From Desulfuromonas sp. SDB (GTDB lineage: Bacteria > SDB-A), in assembly GCA_001412365.1 (NCBI GenBank), contig LKUE01000125.1:1-5862 (forward strand): a stretch of DNA of 5,862 bases. The letters are read 5' to 3'. Shown piece by piece: positions 1 to 5,837 of the stretch. The notes beneath the pieces are model-generated. The model was not told the DNA's origin and made no database searches. It saw only the letters and a list, made by a program, of their open reading frames with translations. Both the position numbers and the translations under genes were made by a program. The first letter of the stretch is position 1, and every line of letters begins with the position of its first letter.

Positions 1-6
1 TCTTAT

Positions 7-81
7 TGGTTGCGGGGGAGGGATTTGAACCCCCGACCTCTGGGTTATGAGCCCAGCGAGCTACCACTGCTCCACCCCGCG
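7..81 (-). tRNA. Initiator tRNA-fMet (anticodon CAU), CCA encoded
   Basis: The minus strand folds into a full cloverleaf. The anticodon CAT lies at 47-49 in the seven-base loop CTCATAA. Two marks separate initiator from elongator methionine tRNA, and both are visible. The first base pair of the acceptor stem is a C1:A72 mismatch (5' CGCGGGG against 3' CCCCGCA). The anticodon stem carries three consecutive G:C pairs (CTGGG/CCCAG) next to the loop. The T-loop is GTTCAAAT, and the 3' CCA is encoded at 7-9, so no CCA addition is needed. The product delivers formylmethionine to the ribosomal P site at translation initiation. It has its own promoter about 20 bp upstream. Whether another gene follows it on the transcript cannot be seen, because the window ends 6 bases later. 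Confidence 0.97.
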
Positions 82-99
82 ATCTATTCTTGAGTTGTT

Positions 100-128
100 A
101 ACGTAACAAAAATTTTTACATTTGTCAA
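100..128 (-). promoter_or_regulatory. Sigma-70-type promoter for tRNA-fMet
   Basis: On the minus strand a perfect -35 hexamer TTGACA (123-128) is followed, after a 17-base spacer, by TACGTT (100-105). The -10 box matches the consensus at only three of six positions, but at the important first, second and last bases. Transcription would begin near 93, about 12 bases before the mature tRNA 5' end at 81. That is a normal leader for a tRNA gene. The spacer contains the self-complementary AAAAATTTTT. The box placement is seen in the sequence; promoter activity is inferred. Confidence 0.55.
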
Positions 129-228
129 GGGTGATTAATTAAAATTGCCTAAGTTTAAGCTTAATTTAAAATATTTATCAGGAGAAACTTATAAAAATGT
201 GTCAACTTAATTGAAAAAGGGGGAAATA

Positions 229-972
229 TCAATTTTCCATGCGGTGGGTGGTCCTTACAATTTGATCATCAGCCGGGGGCTGGACCGGTTTGCCCATTCT
301 TTTCAACCTATTCCCTGCCTCCCACAGCAATTCCCGGGTAAACTCCCAGGGAGTTAACCATTTATTTATTGGAATTATTTTCCCTTTTCTAATTGAATTT
401 AATATTGATTTTTCATTATTATCTTCAACTTCTAGGTAAGAATAAGCAGTATTGAATTGAAACCAGGCATGGGTATCTGATCCTGCAATCAAGGGTATAC
501 CAAGCTTTTCCGCTAATTTTCTGGTTTTTAAATTAATATCCCAGAACCAGCTGGAAAAATGGGTGAGTTCTAAAGCGTCAGGTTTAAATTCCATATTATT
601 TACAATCCAGGGTCCCAGCGAAGTTGATGAAGAAAGAAATGGATGAGGTACCACTACCACCGCCCCCTGCTGTTTTAGATTCTCAATATCATCCAAACTT
701 ACCTTGCTGGGAACATCTTCTATTCCATAAATCAACAGGTGTTTACCCATAAAATAAGTTTCAGTTGCAGTAACCAAAGTGATGCCCCGTTCTTTTGCAT
801 ATTTCCATAATTTATCATTGTAAAAAACCATTCCATGGCAGGCAAAAGCCAGTGCATTGAATTTATAAAGCTTTGCCTGATTAATTATCCAATAAGGGTC
901 TTTTAAACCCAAGGTCTGCTTTTCCAGGGGTTCATTCTTTAAATGTAAATGCAGATCAGCTTTTATCCACAT
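229..972 (-). CDS. PHP-domain metal-dependent phosphoesterase
   Basis: This is a soluble protein of about 247 residues and belongs to the PHP superfamily of trinuclear metal phosphoesterases. Counting from the ATG at 972, the metal-binding motifs occur in the usual order: HxH in ADLHLH (H8, H10), ACHG (H46), E71 in TATE, H78, PHP (H110), E135 in ALELTH, and SDTH (D166, H168). Members include histidinol phosphatase, polymerase-associated exonucleases and nucleotide phosphoesterases. The substrate of this one cannot be told from sequence. The usual TDH at motif II is replaced by ACH, keeping the histidine. There is no signal peptide, so it is cytoplasmic. Its start overlaps the end of the upstream gene by 17 bp, suggesting coupled translation. 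The ATG at 972 puts the first beta strand (MWIKADLHLH) at the N-terminus. A TTG at 978 is the alternative, and a GGA lies 5 bases before it. No clear terminator follows the stop codon. Confidence 0.88.
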   Translation of the reverse strand: MWIKADLHLHLKNEPLEKQTLGLKDPYWIINQAKLYKFNALAFACHGMVFYNDKLWKYAKERGITLVTATETYFMGKHLLIYGIEDVPSKVSLDDIENLKQQGAVVVVPHPFLSSSTSLGPWIVNNMEFKPDALELTHFSSWFWDINLKTRKLAEKLGIPLIAGSDTHAWFQFNTAYSYLEVEDNNEKSILNSIRKGKIIPINKWLTPWEFTRELLWEAGNRLKRMGKPVQPPADDQIVRTTHRMEN

Positions 973-1804
973 TAACAAAATAATCCGGGGTGTACAGGTG
1001 GATTTTATTATTTTTTTGAATCATCATCAACTTCGATCCGCAGTAATTGAAATTTGCAGAATTTATATTGAGAAATTCTTTGGATTCTTTTTGAATTTCT
1101 GCCAGCACTTTTTCAGGGGTGGTAGATAAAATTCGGGCTAAGTCATCCAAGTCTCCATGCCAATGCCCCTGATGATTACAGATCTTATTAAAATCAATCT
1201 TTAAATCCCATAAACTTACCGAACTTCCGGTAATGGATTCAAATTCACCTGATATTAAAAATGAATTGCTGTACTGGTAGGTCATCTGAATTTCTTCAAT
1301 ACTCAGTGGAGATATTAAGGAAACCAGGATAAAGTCAAAATTATCAAAATCATAATCATAAAAGAGGACTTCAGGAAGATAAGGAAAAACCGATAATTTC
1401 TCCACACTCCAGATATTTAAAAAGTTTGCGAAAATTTCCACCACTGGCAGGATAATCTGCTTCAGATAAGGATCCATAGGTTTATCAACTTTTTTAGGAA
1501 GAGCTAGAATTTTCCAAAAACTATTTGCATTATCTTTTAATTCTATTAAGTCTCTGTTAATAGTGATATCAAGATAATATCCCCCTGTATCCAGCTCCAA
1601 TCCTAAGTATACACACCCTAAATCTGGGATTCTATGATTATGGTCAGATAAATTTGCGGAAAAATTGATGAGGTTTTCCACTATTTCTTCCAGATCGTTT
1701 TTTTTAAGAAGATGCAATTGTAAAATTTTACAGTTGGGGAAAAAATTTGACAGAATTAAATTAATTCTGCTTTTTATTTCGTCTGACCACAGATTATCTG
1801 CTAT
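956..1804 (-). CDS. Unrecognised protein of about 280 residues, start codon uncertain
   Basis: I do not recognise this family. The open frame runs leftward to TGA at 956-958 and looks like a real soluble protein. It has alternating hydrophobic strands (LGLELDTGGYYLDITI; FDFILVSLI), a central acidic-aromatic stretch FYDYDFDNFDF, and near the C-terminus a helix-rich stretch HWHGDLDDLARIL followed by STTPEKVLAEIQ, which could be a small helical module. It has no signal peptide, membrane segment or known catalytic motif. The frame stays open back through tRNA-Gln to a GTG at 1906, but that part is translated tRNA and cannot be the N-terminus. Between the tRNA and the body of the gene there is no in-frame ATG, GTG or TTG. 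I place the start at ATA 1804 because a GAGAG lies 6 bases before it. CTG at 1792 and TTG at 1717 are alternatives. The gene overlaps the PHP gene by 17 bp and is probably co-transcribed with it and the tRNA. The body is well supported; the start is weak. Confidence 0.65.
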   Translation of the reverse strand: MADNLWSDEIKSRINLILSNFFPNCKILQLHLLKKNDLEEIVENLINFSANLSDHNHRIPDLGCVYLGLELDTGGYYLDITINRDLIELKDNANSFWKILALPKKVDKPMDPYLKQIILPVVEIFANFLNIWSVEKLSVFPYLPEVLFYDYDFDNFDFILVSLISPLSIEEIQMTYQYSNSFLISGEFESITGSSVSLWDLKIDFNKICNHQGHWHGDLDDLARILSTTPEKVLAEIQKESKEFLNINSANFNYCGSKLMMIQKNNKIHLYTPDYFVNVDKS

Positions 1805-1810
1805 GATATG

Positions 1811-1815
1811 CTCTC
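1811..1815 (-). promoter_or_regulatory. Candidate ribosome binding site (GAGAG) of the unrecognised gene
   Basis: The minus strand reads AAAAAAGAGAG at 1821-1811, between the tRNA-Gln 3' end and the coding body. It is the only purine-rich Shine-Dalgarno-like stretch in this gap. Six bases separate it from ATA at 1804, the distance expected for a start codon. This is the main reason for choosing that unusual start. Confidence 0.4.
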
Positions 1816-1836
1816 TTTTTTGGTGATTAGTTGATC

Positions 1837-1910
1837 TGGCTGGGGTGCAGGGATTTGAACCCCGATAGCATGATCCAGAGTCATGAGTCCTGCCATTGGA
1901 CGACACCCCA
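1837..1910 (-). tRNA. tRNA-Gln (anticodon CUG), CCA encoded
   Basis: The minus strand gives a complete cloverleaf. The acceptor stem is TGGGGTG/CACCCCA with discriminator G, and the D arm contains AATGGC. The anticodon stem CATGA/TCATG encloses the loop CTCTGGA, with anticodon CTG at 1876-1878. The T-loop is GTTCAAA. CCA is encoded at 1837-1839. It decodes CAG glutamine codons. In bacteria without GlnRS it would first be charged with glutamate and then amidated; the window does not show which route is used here. A near-consensus promoter ends 14 bases upstream of the mature 5' end. Only about 32 bp follow before the probable start of the next protein gene, so RNase processing of a tRNA-mRNA transcript is likely. 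Confidence 0.97.
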
Positions 1911-1924
1911 GCATTGAATTTTCT

Positions 1925-1952
1925 ATTATAATGACAATGGGTTAATTGTCAA
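1925..1952 (-). promoter_or_regulatory. Near-consensus sigma-70-type promoter for tRNA-Gln and downstream genes
   Basis: On the minus strand TTGACA (1947-1952) and TATAAT (1925-1930) are both perfect consensus hexamers. They are separated by 16 bases, one short of the optimum of 17. Transcription would begin near 1918, giving a leader of about 8 bases before tRNA-Gln. It is the strongest promoter-like sequence in the window and lies in the 59-bp gap after lepB. It probably drives tRNA-Gln, the unrecognised gene and the PHP gene. The inverted repeat in its spacer may regulate it. Confidence 0.8.
1932..1951. repeat. Perfect inverted repeat inside the tRNA-Gln promoter
   Basis: Arms TGACAAT (1932-1938) and ATTGTCA (1945-1951) are exactly complementary around a six-base centre. 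One arm overlaps five bases of the -35 box and the other ends one base before the -10 box. This geometry suits an operator for a dimeric repressor or a spacer-binding activator. As RNA it could form a 7-bp stem with only two G:C pairs. With no U-run after it, it would make a poor terminator for lepB. The symmetry is seen directly; a regulatory role is inference. Confidence 0.5.
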
Positions 1953-1969
1953 CAAACTATTTAATATTT

Positions 1970-2797
1970 TCACGATCTCACTAACCTGCCAATTCGATTC
2001 CACTTAATCCATCTCCAAAAGGGAATGCTTTTTTCCTGATCATCCTTGGTGGAAAAGGAAAAATATAAAATCAGGGGTCTGCCCCTTAATTCCTTTTCCG
2101 GCAACGGACCCCAAAATCTGGCATCATCAGAATTCTGACGGTTGTCCCCCATCACAAAATAATTACCTTCAGGGATAATCACCGGACCAAAATTATCTGC
2201 CAGCATTTGAAAAAATTCACGGTTGGACCTGGGTAAATCCGGATCGGTGAACCTCCGGTTAACCAGAAATTCAGATAACCATTCCATAAGTTCTCTGTTT
2301 TCCCAAGCCAGCTGATACTGTTCCCAAAATTGGGAATCAGCGGTATCCGCCCAGGAGGGTGGAGGGTAGGGTTCATAAGAAAACTTCACATAAGGTTCAT
2401 CCAGCGCTCTGCCATTTACAAAAACCACACCTGATCTAATCATCACCGTGTCCTGGGGAAGGGCAATACACCTCTTTACAAAATCCCGCCCATCTAGGGG
2501 ATAGCGGAAAACTACAATGTCCCCAATTTGGGGTTGGGAATACCCGGGAAGGTGGATATTCCAAAGTTCTTCATCTCCGACATGATAAGCCACCCTGGGA
2601 CCGTAGGCTAATCTTTCCACAAATAATAAATCCCCCACCTTTAAAGTATCCACCATGCTGGGAGTGGGGATGCGGAAGGACTGGATTAAAACCATCCTCA
2701 CAATTAATACAAAGTATACTGCCACCGCAATGGATTCAATCCATTCTCTTAATGAACTCATCTTGTCATGATCAATTCTTTTTCTTCTAAACCACAT
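1970..2797 (-). CDS. lepB: Signal peptidase I
   Basis: This membrane-anchored serine protease removes signal peptides from exported proteins at the outer face of the inner membrane. One hydrophobic anchor spans about residues 18-38. All the family boxes follow. The nucleophile S47 lies in FRIPTPSMVDTL. LKVGDLLFVERL comes next. The general base K108 lies in DFVKRCIALPQD. The C-terminal box GDNRQNSDDARFWG (217-230) matches the usual GDNRxNSxDSR, with alanine for the last serine. At 275 residues it is longer than minimal family members, because two stretches appear inserted: about 70-90, and about 137-205, which is acidic and aromatic and precedes the conserved FGPVIIPEGNYFVMGDNR. Both sit in the cap region rather than the catalytic core, so the enzyme should be active. 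The ATG at 2797 has AGGA 6 bases upstream. The stop codon of the upstream channel gene is 1 bp away, so the two are surely co-transcribed. Confidence 0.97.
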   Translation of the reverse strand: MWFRRKRIDHDKMSSLREWIESIAVAVYFVLIVRMVLIQSFRIPTPSMVDTLKVGDLLFVERLAYGPRVAYHVGDEELWNIHLPGYSQPQIGDIVVFRYPLDGRDFVKRCIALPQDTVMIRSGVVFVNGRALDEPYVKFSYEPYPPPSWADTADSQFWEQYQLAWENRELMEWLSEFLVNRRFTDPDLPRSNREFFQMLADNFGPVIIPEGNYFVMGDNRQNSDDARFWGPLPEKELRGRPLILYFSFSTKDDQEKSIPFWRWIKWNRIGRLVRS

Positions 2798-2798
2798 T

Positions 2799-4295
2799 TT
2801 ATTTCCTGGTTAAACCAAAAAAGTACTGCATTTTATGGAGGATTGAAGTTCTATCATGCTGAGTCTGTTCATCATCCTGGGAAATACCGTCAGTAGTTTT
2901 TGTCTGTATTTCTTCTTTCCTCCTCGCCAGCATGCTGCTTAAATGCTCTGCAATTTTGGGATTTTTAATTAAAATTTGACCAAAAGCATTTTTATTTATA
3001 ACAATTAATTCAACTTCAGTCAATGCTCTAACTGTAGCTGAACGTTTTTCTCCGGTCAACAAAGACATCTCCCCAACAATGGCTCCCTGGGACAATTCAC
3101 CGATTTTCTGATAATTTCCCCATTTGTTCATCACTTCTACTGATAAATCACCTCTAACCACTACGAACATAGAAGATCCCAAATCATTCTGATGGATGAT
3201 GATATCTCCCTTGCCGTAAACGGTCCTTTCCACACCCCGGGATAAAATTTCCAGATCTTCATCGGTAAGCGGCTTAAATAAGTCCACTTCTCGGAGAATA
3301 TTGAATATATTTATATATCTGGTTTCATCATCGGCAGCAGAAGATTTATAATTTTTCAGAACCCTGATGGGGAAAGGTATTTCAATATCATTTCTTCTAA
3401 AAGCATACCAAATTCTAGTCCGCACATCATCAGCGGCATCATAAGCATCAGTGTAATCCCTGACCCAGAATTTCAAACAGTACCGGATGGAAAAATCCTG
3501 AAATTCCATTAACCAGCATTTAGGTTCAGGTTCTTTGCGGATATATCTTGAATCCTCAGCGGCGCTTTTCATTATCTTTTTTACAATAGCGGGAGAACTG
3601 TCATAAGCCACTCCCACTTCCACTTTTAACGCCTTCCAACGCTGGGGACGGGAATAATTTATAAGTCTGCTCGAACTTACCATGGAATTGGGGACAACCA
3701 CAATATCATCTTCCCGGGTATGAATGGTAGTTGAACGCCAGGAAATATCCACCACCCATCCTTCATCATCTCCAACCTGTACCCAATCGCCATGCTTAAA
3801 TGGTGAATCCATATTCAGAGCGATACCGGATAGAAGATTTCCCAATGTCTCCTGGAGGGCAAAACCTAAAATACCCGCCAAAACTGCCGAAGTAATGGAG
3901 ATACCGGTCAGGGCAATATTGAAATGATAGTGAAGTATTCCCAGTATGAAAATTATCAATAACAGAAACTTAATTATATTTCTAAGCACTCCCGGTATTT
4001 TCTTTTTAGTCCGGGGATAGCTGAACCTTCCCGATAAAACCCAATCCACAAAATCCACTGCCAGATAAGCTAAAATAAATAAGACTATACCCCCCAGCAG
4101 TTTATGAAATCTCCATATAAAGGAATTTACAAATAAAAAGAAAATGCAAAACCACAGCCAGAAAAAGAAATTCAGCAGATGAAGGATAAATCTATTCTGG
4201 AGAAGAAATGCTCCCCGGGTATATCTGAATATCACTATACCCAAGCCAAACCATAATAAAATTACTACAATAATTTGAATAATTGAAACATCCAA
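2799..4295 (-). CDS. MscS-type channel with C-terminal cyclic-nucleotide-binding domain
   Basis: This 498-residue inner-membrane protein resembles bacterial channels of the MscS superfamily that are controlled by cyclic nucleotides. Hydrophobic segments lie near residues 5-23, 36-58, 67-87 and 105-122. The pore helix follows at about 131-162, with the MscS-like GFALQETLGNLLSGIAL. Next come the beta domain (DSPFKHGDWVQVGDDEGWV, then VVVPNS at 200-204) and the alpha/beta vestibule region, to about 313. A cNMP-binding fold fills about 331-450. It shows GKGDIIIHQND and a phosphate-binding cassette GEMSLLTGEKRSATV (408-422), with the glutamate (E409) and arginine (R418) that normally contact the cyclic nucleotide. 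It should therefore bind ligand and gate in response, but cAMP versus cGMP cannot be told. Classical MscS lacks this domain. A hydrophilic tail of about 45 residues ends the protein. The start is TTG at 4295, supported by GAGGTGA 7 bases upstream. No cyclase lies in the window. Confidence 0.93.
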   Translation of the reverse strand: MDVSIIQIIVVILLWFGLGIVIFRYTRGAFLLQNRFILHLLNFFFWLWFCIFFLFVNSFIWRFHKLLGGIVLFILAYLAVDFVDWVLSGRFSYPRTKKKIPGVLRNIIKFLLLIIFILGILHYHFNIALTGISITSAVLAGILGFALQETLGNLLSGIALNMDSPFKHGDWVQVGDDEGWVVDISWRSTTIHTREDDIVVVPNSMVSSSRLINYSRPQRWKALKVEVGVAYDSSPAIVKKIMKSAAEDSRYIRKEPEPKCWLMEFQDFSIRYCLKFWVRDYTDAYDAADDVRTRIWYAFRRNDIEIPFPIRVLKNYKSSAADDETRYINIFNILREVDLFKPLTDEDLEILSRGVERTVYGKGDIIIHQNDLGSSMFVVVRGDLSVEVMNKWGNYQKIGELSQGAIVGEMSLLTGEKRSATVRALTEVELIVINKNAFGQILIKNPKIAEHLSSMLARRKEEIQTKTTDGISQDDEQTQHDRTSILHKMQYFFGLTRK

Positions 4296-4302
4296 TATTA
4301 AC

Positions 4303-4309
4303 TCACCTC
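4303..4309 (-). promoter_or_regulatory. Strong ribosome binding site fixing the TTG start of the channel gene
   Basis: The minus strand reads GAGGTGA, a near-perfect Shine-Dalgarno sequence, 7 bases before TTG at 4295. Its last three bases are the TGA stop codon of the upstream phosphatase gene. Ribosomes ending the phosphatase therefore finish on the channel's binding site, an arrangement typical of translational coupling. It decides the start in favour of TTG; I see no in-frame ATG nearby. Confidence 0.8.
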
Positions 4310-5754
4310 AGTATACAAAATTTTTTAGTATTCATTCCCCGTTCATCAATACTCATCAAAAAATAAATGCCTGAGTGGGCAGGATTGAAATTATATAACT
4401 GACCTTGGCTGACATATTGATTATCAATAATTCTGCCGGACAGATCAGAAATAATCAACCGCTGATTTAGGGGGGATAATCCGGAGAAGCCGGAGATGTT
4501 TTCCATCAGCCAATCCCAGCAACTCTCCTCCCGGCTTGGAGTTGCCAGTTCTTCAATTCCCACTAAGGTAAAATAATCTACCACTGTACCCAGAGTATCT
4601 ATTACCTCCACCACTATTTGAGTGCTATTAACCTGAATTCTGCAGTAATGATAGAAATCCCCTCCAAATCCGCTGACCAACGGTCCTCCCCCTCCCCCTG
4701 AAACCAACTGCTTTATACAGGAAATAGTATCGGGATAATTAATGCCGAAAAAATCGCTATTGTAAAGGTGCAAGTGTCCGCAGAAATCCATAATCACATT
4801 TCCATCCCTGAGCACTTTCCAGTAAGCATCTCTTTGGTCGGGATAATCGCCTAAATAATGACCGCTGCCGCCGTAAGGACCCCAAGCGTATTCATGCTGG
4901 GCGGCAAACCTTAAGGAAGAGGTACACTGATTGAGCTGATCAAACAGCCAAGCTCGCTGAACTTGATCAATTACCGAGGGATTGTAGTACAAATCGGAAT
5001 CCAGGATGAAAAAGCAGGCATCTCCCCAGTTAAAACAATAAACCAGTTCCTGGTAGTAGGGAGATGGACCATTTTGAGGCATCATAAATTCATTTTTAAA
5101 AATCTTTTCTCCAAACGGCAAGTCATGATAATAGGTAAGGGCATCGTGATTGCCGATAACCATGTAGATAGGGGTGGAATAAGCCAGGGTATCCGTAGCT
5201 TGTTTCCAATTATCCCATTGCCACAACAGTTGAACTGAATCATCACTTCCGTACACCGCATCCCCCAGCAGCAGGACAAAATCCGGATTATCCTGAACTA
5301 TCAGCAAAACCAGTTTTTTAAATATCTCCGGAGTAGGAGCAGACTGACCCCAGTTCTGTGGATCTCCGATAATCACAAAACTAAACTGCTGTCCGGGTAG
5401 AGCAGGAGTGTTGAATTCTCTATCCGGAATTTCTACAGTGTCATTGAAGTTGAAAACAGTTGCCGAATAATGGTAATGTCGGTAACCGGAAAGTCCGTAT
5501 AAGACAATATTATGAAATGAATCAGAATCAGCTGTAAACAGAGAATCGGAATAAGGATATCCGGATAGTCCCCACCGTATAATTAACTGAGAGGATAAAT
5601 CAGTTTCCACCGTTATAAATGCAGAATCCTCAAACACCGCATTTATCCGGGGTCCATGGACTACAGCTAAACCAAATATATAATTTGTTTGAATAATTAT
5701 TAAAATTACGGTCAATACAGCATTTCTATGAATTTTTAATGCACTGCTTTTCAT
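4303..5754 (-). CDS. Secreted calcineurin-like metallophosphatase with probable type IX sorting tail
   Basis: This 483-residue exported phosphoesterase begins with a signal peptide: basic KIHR, a hydrophobic run at about 12-28, and likely cleavage near residue 30. Residues about 32-115 resemble the fibronectin-like N-terminal domain of purple acid phosphatases. The catalytic domain follows with its metal motifs in order: GDPQ (D131), GDAVY (D165), GNHD (N202, H203), H287 in AAQHEY, and GHLH (H327, H329). The usual GDxH is GDPQ here, a variant known in other calcineurin-like families such as CPPED1. A glycine run lies at 353-357. The C-terminus (about 432-483) carries LIISDLSGR, then GIYFL, and ends KKFCILR. 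That is the pattern of the Por/type IX secretion sorting domain, so the protein is probably carried across the outer membrane and attached or released there. The substrate is unknown. The ATG at 5754 has no Shine-Dalgarno sequence. It appears to be the first gene of a three-gene operon. Confidence 0.92.
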   Translation of the reverse strand: MKSSALKIHRNAVLTVILIIIQTNYIFGLAVVHGPRINAVFEDSAFITVETDLSSQLIIRWGLSGYPYSDSLFTADSDSFHNIVLYGLSGYRHYHYSATVFNFNDTVEIPDREFNTPALPGQQFSFVIIGDPQNWGQSAPTPEIFKKLVLLIVQDNPDFVLLLGDAVYGSDDSVQLLWQWDNWKQATDTLAYSTPIYMVIGNHDALTYYHDLPFGEKIFKNEFMMPQNGPSPYYQELVYCFNWGDACFFILDSDLYYNPSVIDQVQRAWLFDQLNQCTSSLRFAAQHEYAWGPYGGSGHYLGDYPDQRDAYWKVLRDGNVIMDFCGHLHLYNSDFFGINYPDTISCIKQLVSGGGGGPLVSGFGGDFYHYCRIQVNSTQIVVEVIDTLGTVVDYFTLVGIEELATPSREESCWDWLMENISGFSGLSPLNQRLIISDLSGRIIDNQYVSQGQLYNFNPAHSGIYFLMSIDERGMNTKKFCILR

Positions 5755-5809
5755 AATTTAAGATAATAACATAAATAATATATTTTAAGCTAATATTTTC
5801 TTAACTAAA

Positions 5810-5837
5810 AGTATTGATATCATTTGTTAATTCTCAA
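5810..5837 (-). promoter_or_regulatory. Possible promoter of the phosphatase-channel-lepB operon
   Basis: On the minus strand TTGAGA (5832-5837, five of six bases matching) precedes AATACT (5810-5815, four of six) with a 16-base spacer. A start near 5803 would leave a leader of about 50 bases that is almost entirely A and T. The region is so AT-rich that other hexamer pairs can be drawn, so this is a weak call. It is included because some promoter is expected here, and the rest of the 108-bp stretch shows no gene, RNA or hairpin. Confidence 0.3.

Noticed and set aside
145-170. Palindrome TTAAGCTTAA in the spacer before tRNA-fMet
   Set aside because: It is a 10-bp palindrome in very AT-rich sequence with no further symmetry and no promoter contact; chance is a sufficient explanation.
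208-242. Possible terminator after the PHP gene
   Set aside because: Minus-strand arms GGAAA/TTTCC, or AATTGA/TCAATT, can pair near the stop codon and a T-run follows, but the stems are 5-6 bp, interrupted and AT-rich, too weak to call.
1835-1906. N-terminal extension of the unrecognised protein beginning at GTG 1906
   Set aside because: These codons are the tRNA-Gln gene read as protein; the cloverleaf and encoded CCA account for every base, so the extension is an artefact.
2179-2376. Minus-strand open frame of 65 codons inside lepB
   Set aside because: It is an out-of-frame shadow of lepB, whose catalytic motifs establish the true frame on both sides.
3724-3927. Plus-strand open frame of 67 codons
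   Set aside because: It lies wholly antisense to the MscS beta domain and pore coding region, has no ribosome binding site and no recognisable protein features.
4963-5238. Plus-strand open frame of 91 codons
   Set aside because: It is antisense to the conserved metallophosphatase core, and its peptide looks like a random reading of that sequence.
5082-5279. Minus-strand open frame of 65 codons inside the phosphatase gene
   Set aside because: It is out of frame with the GNHD and GDAVY motifs that fix the true reading frame, and has no binding site of its own.
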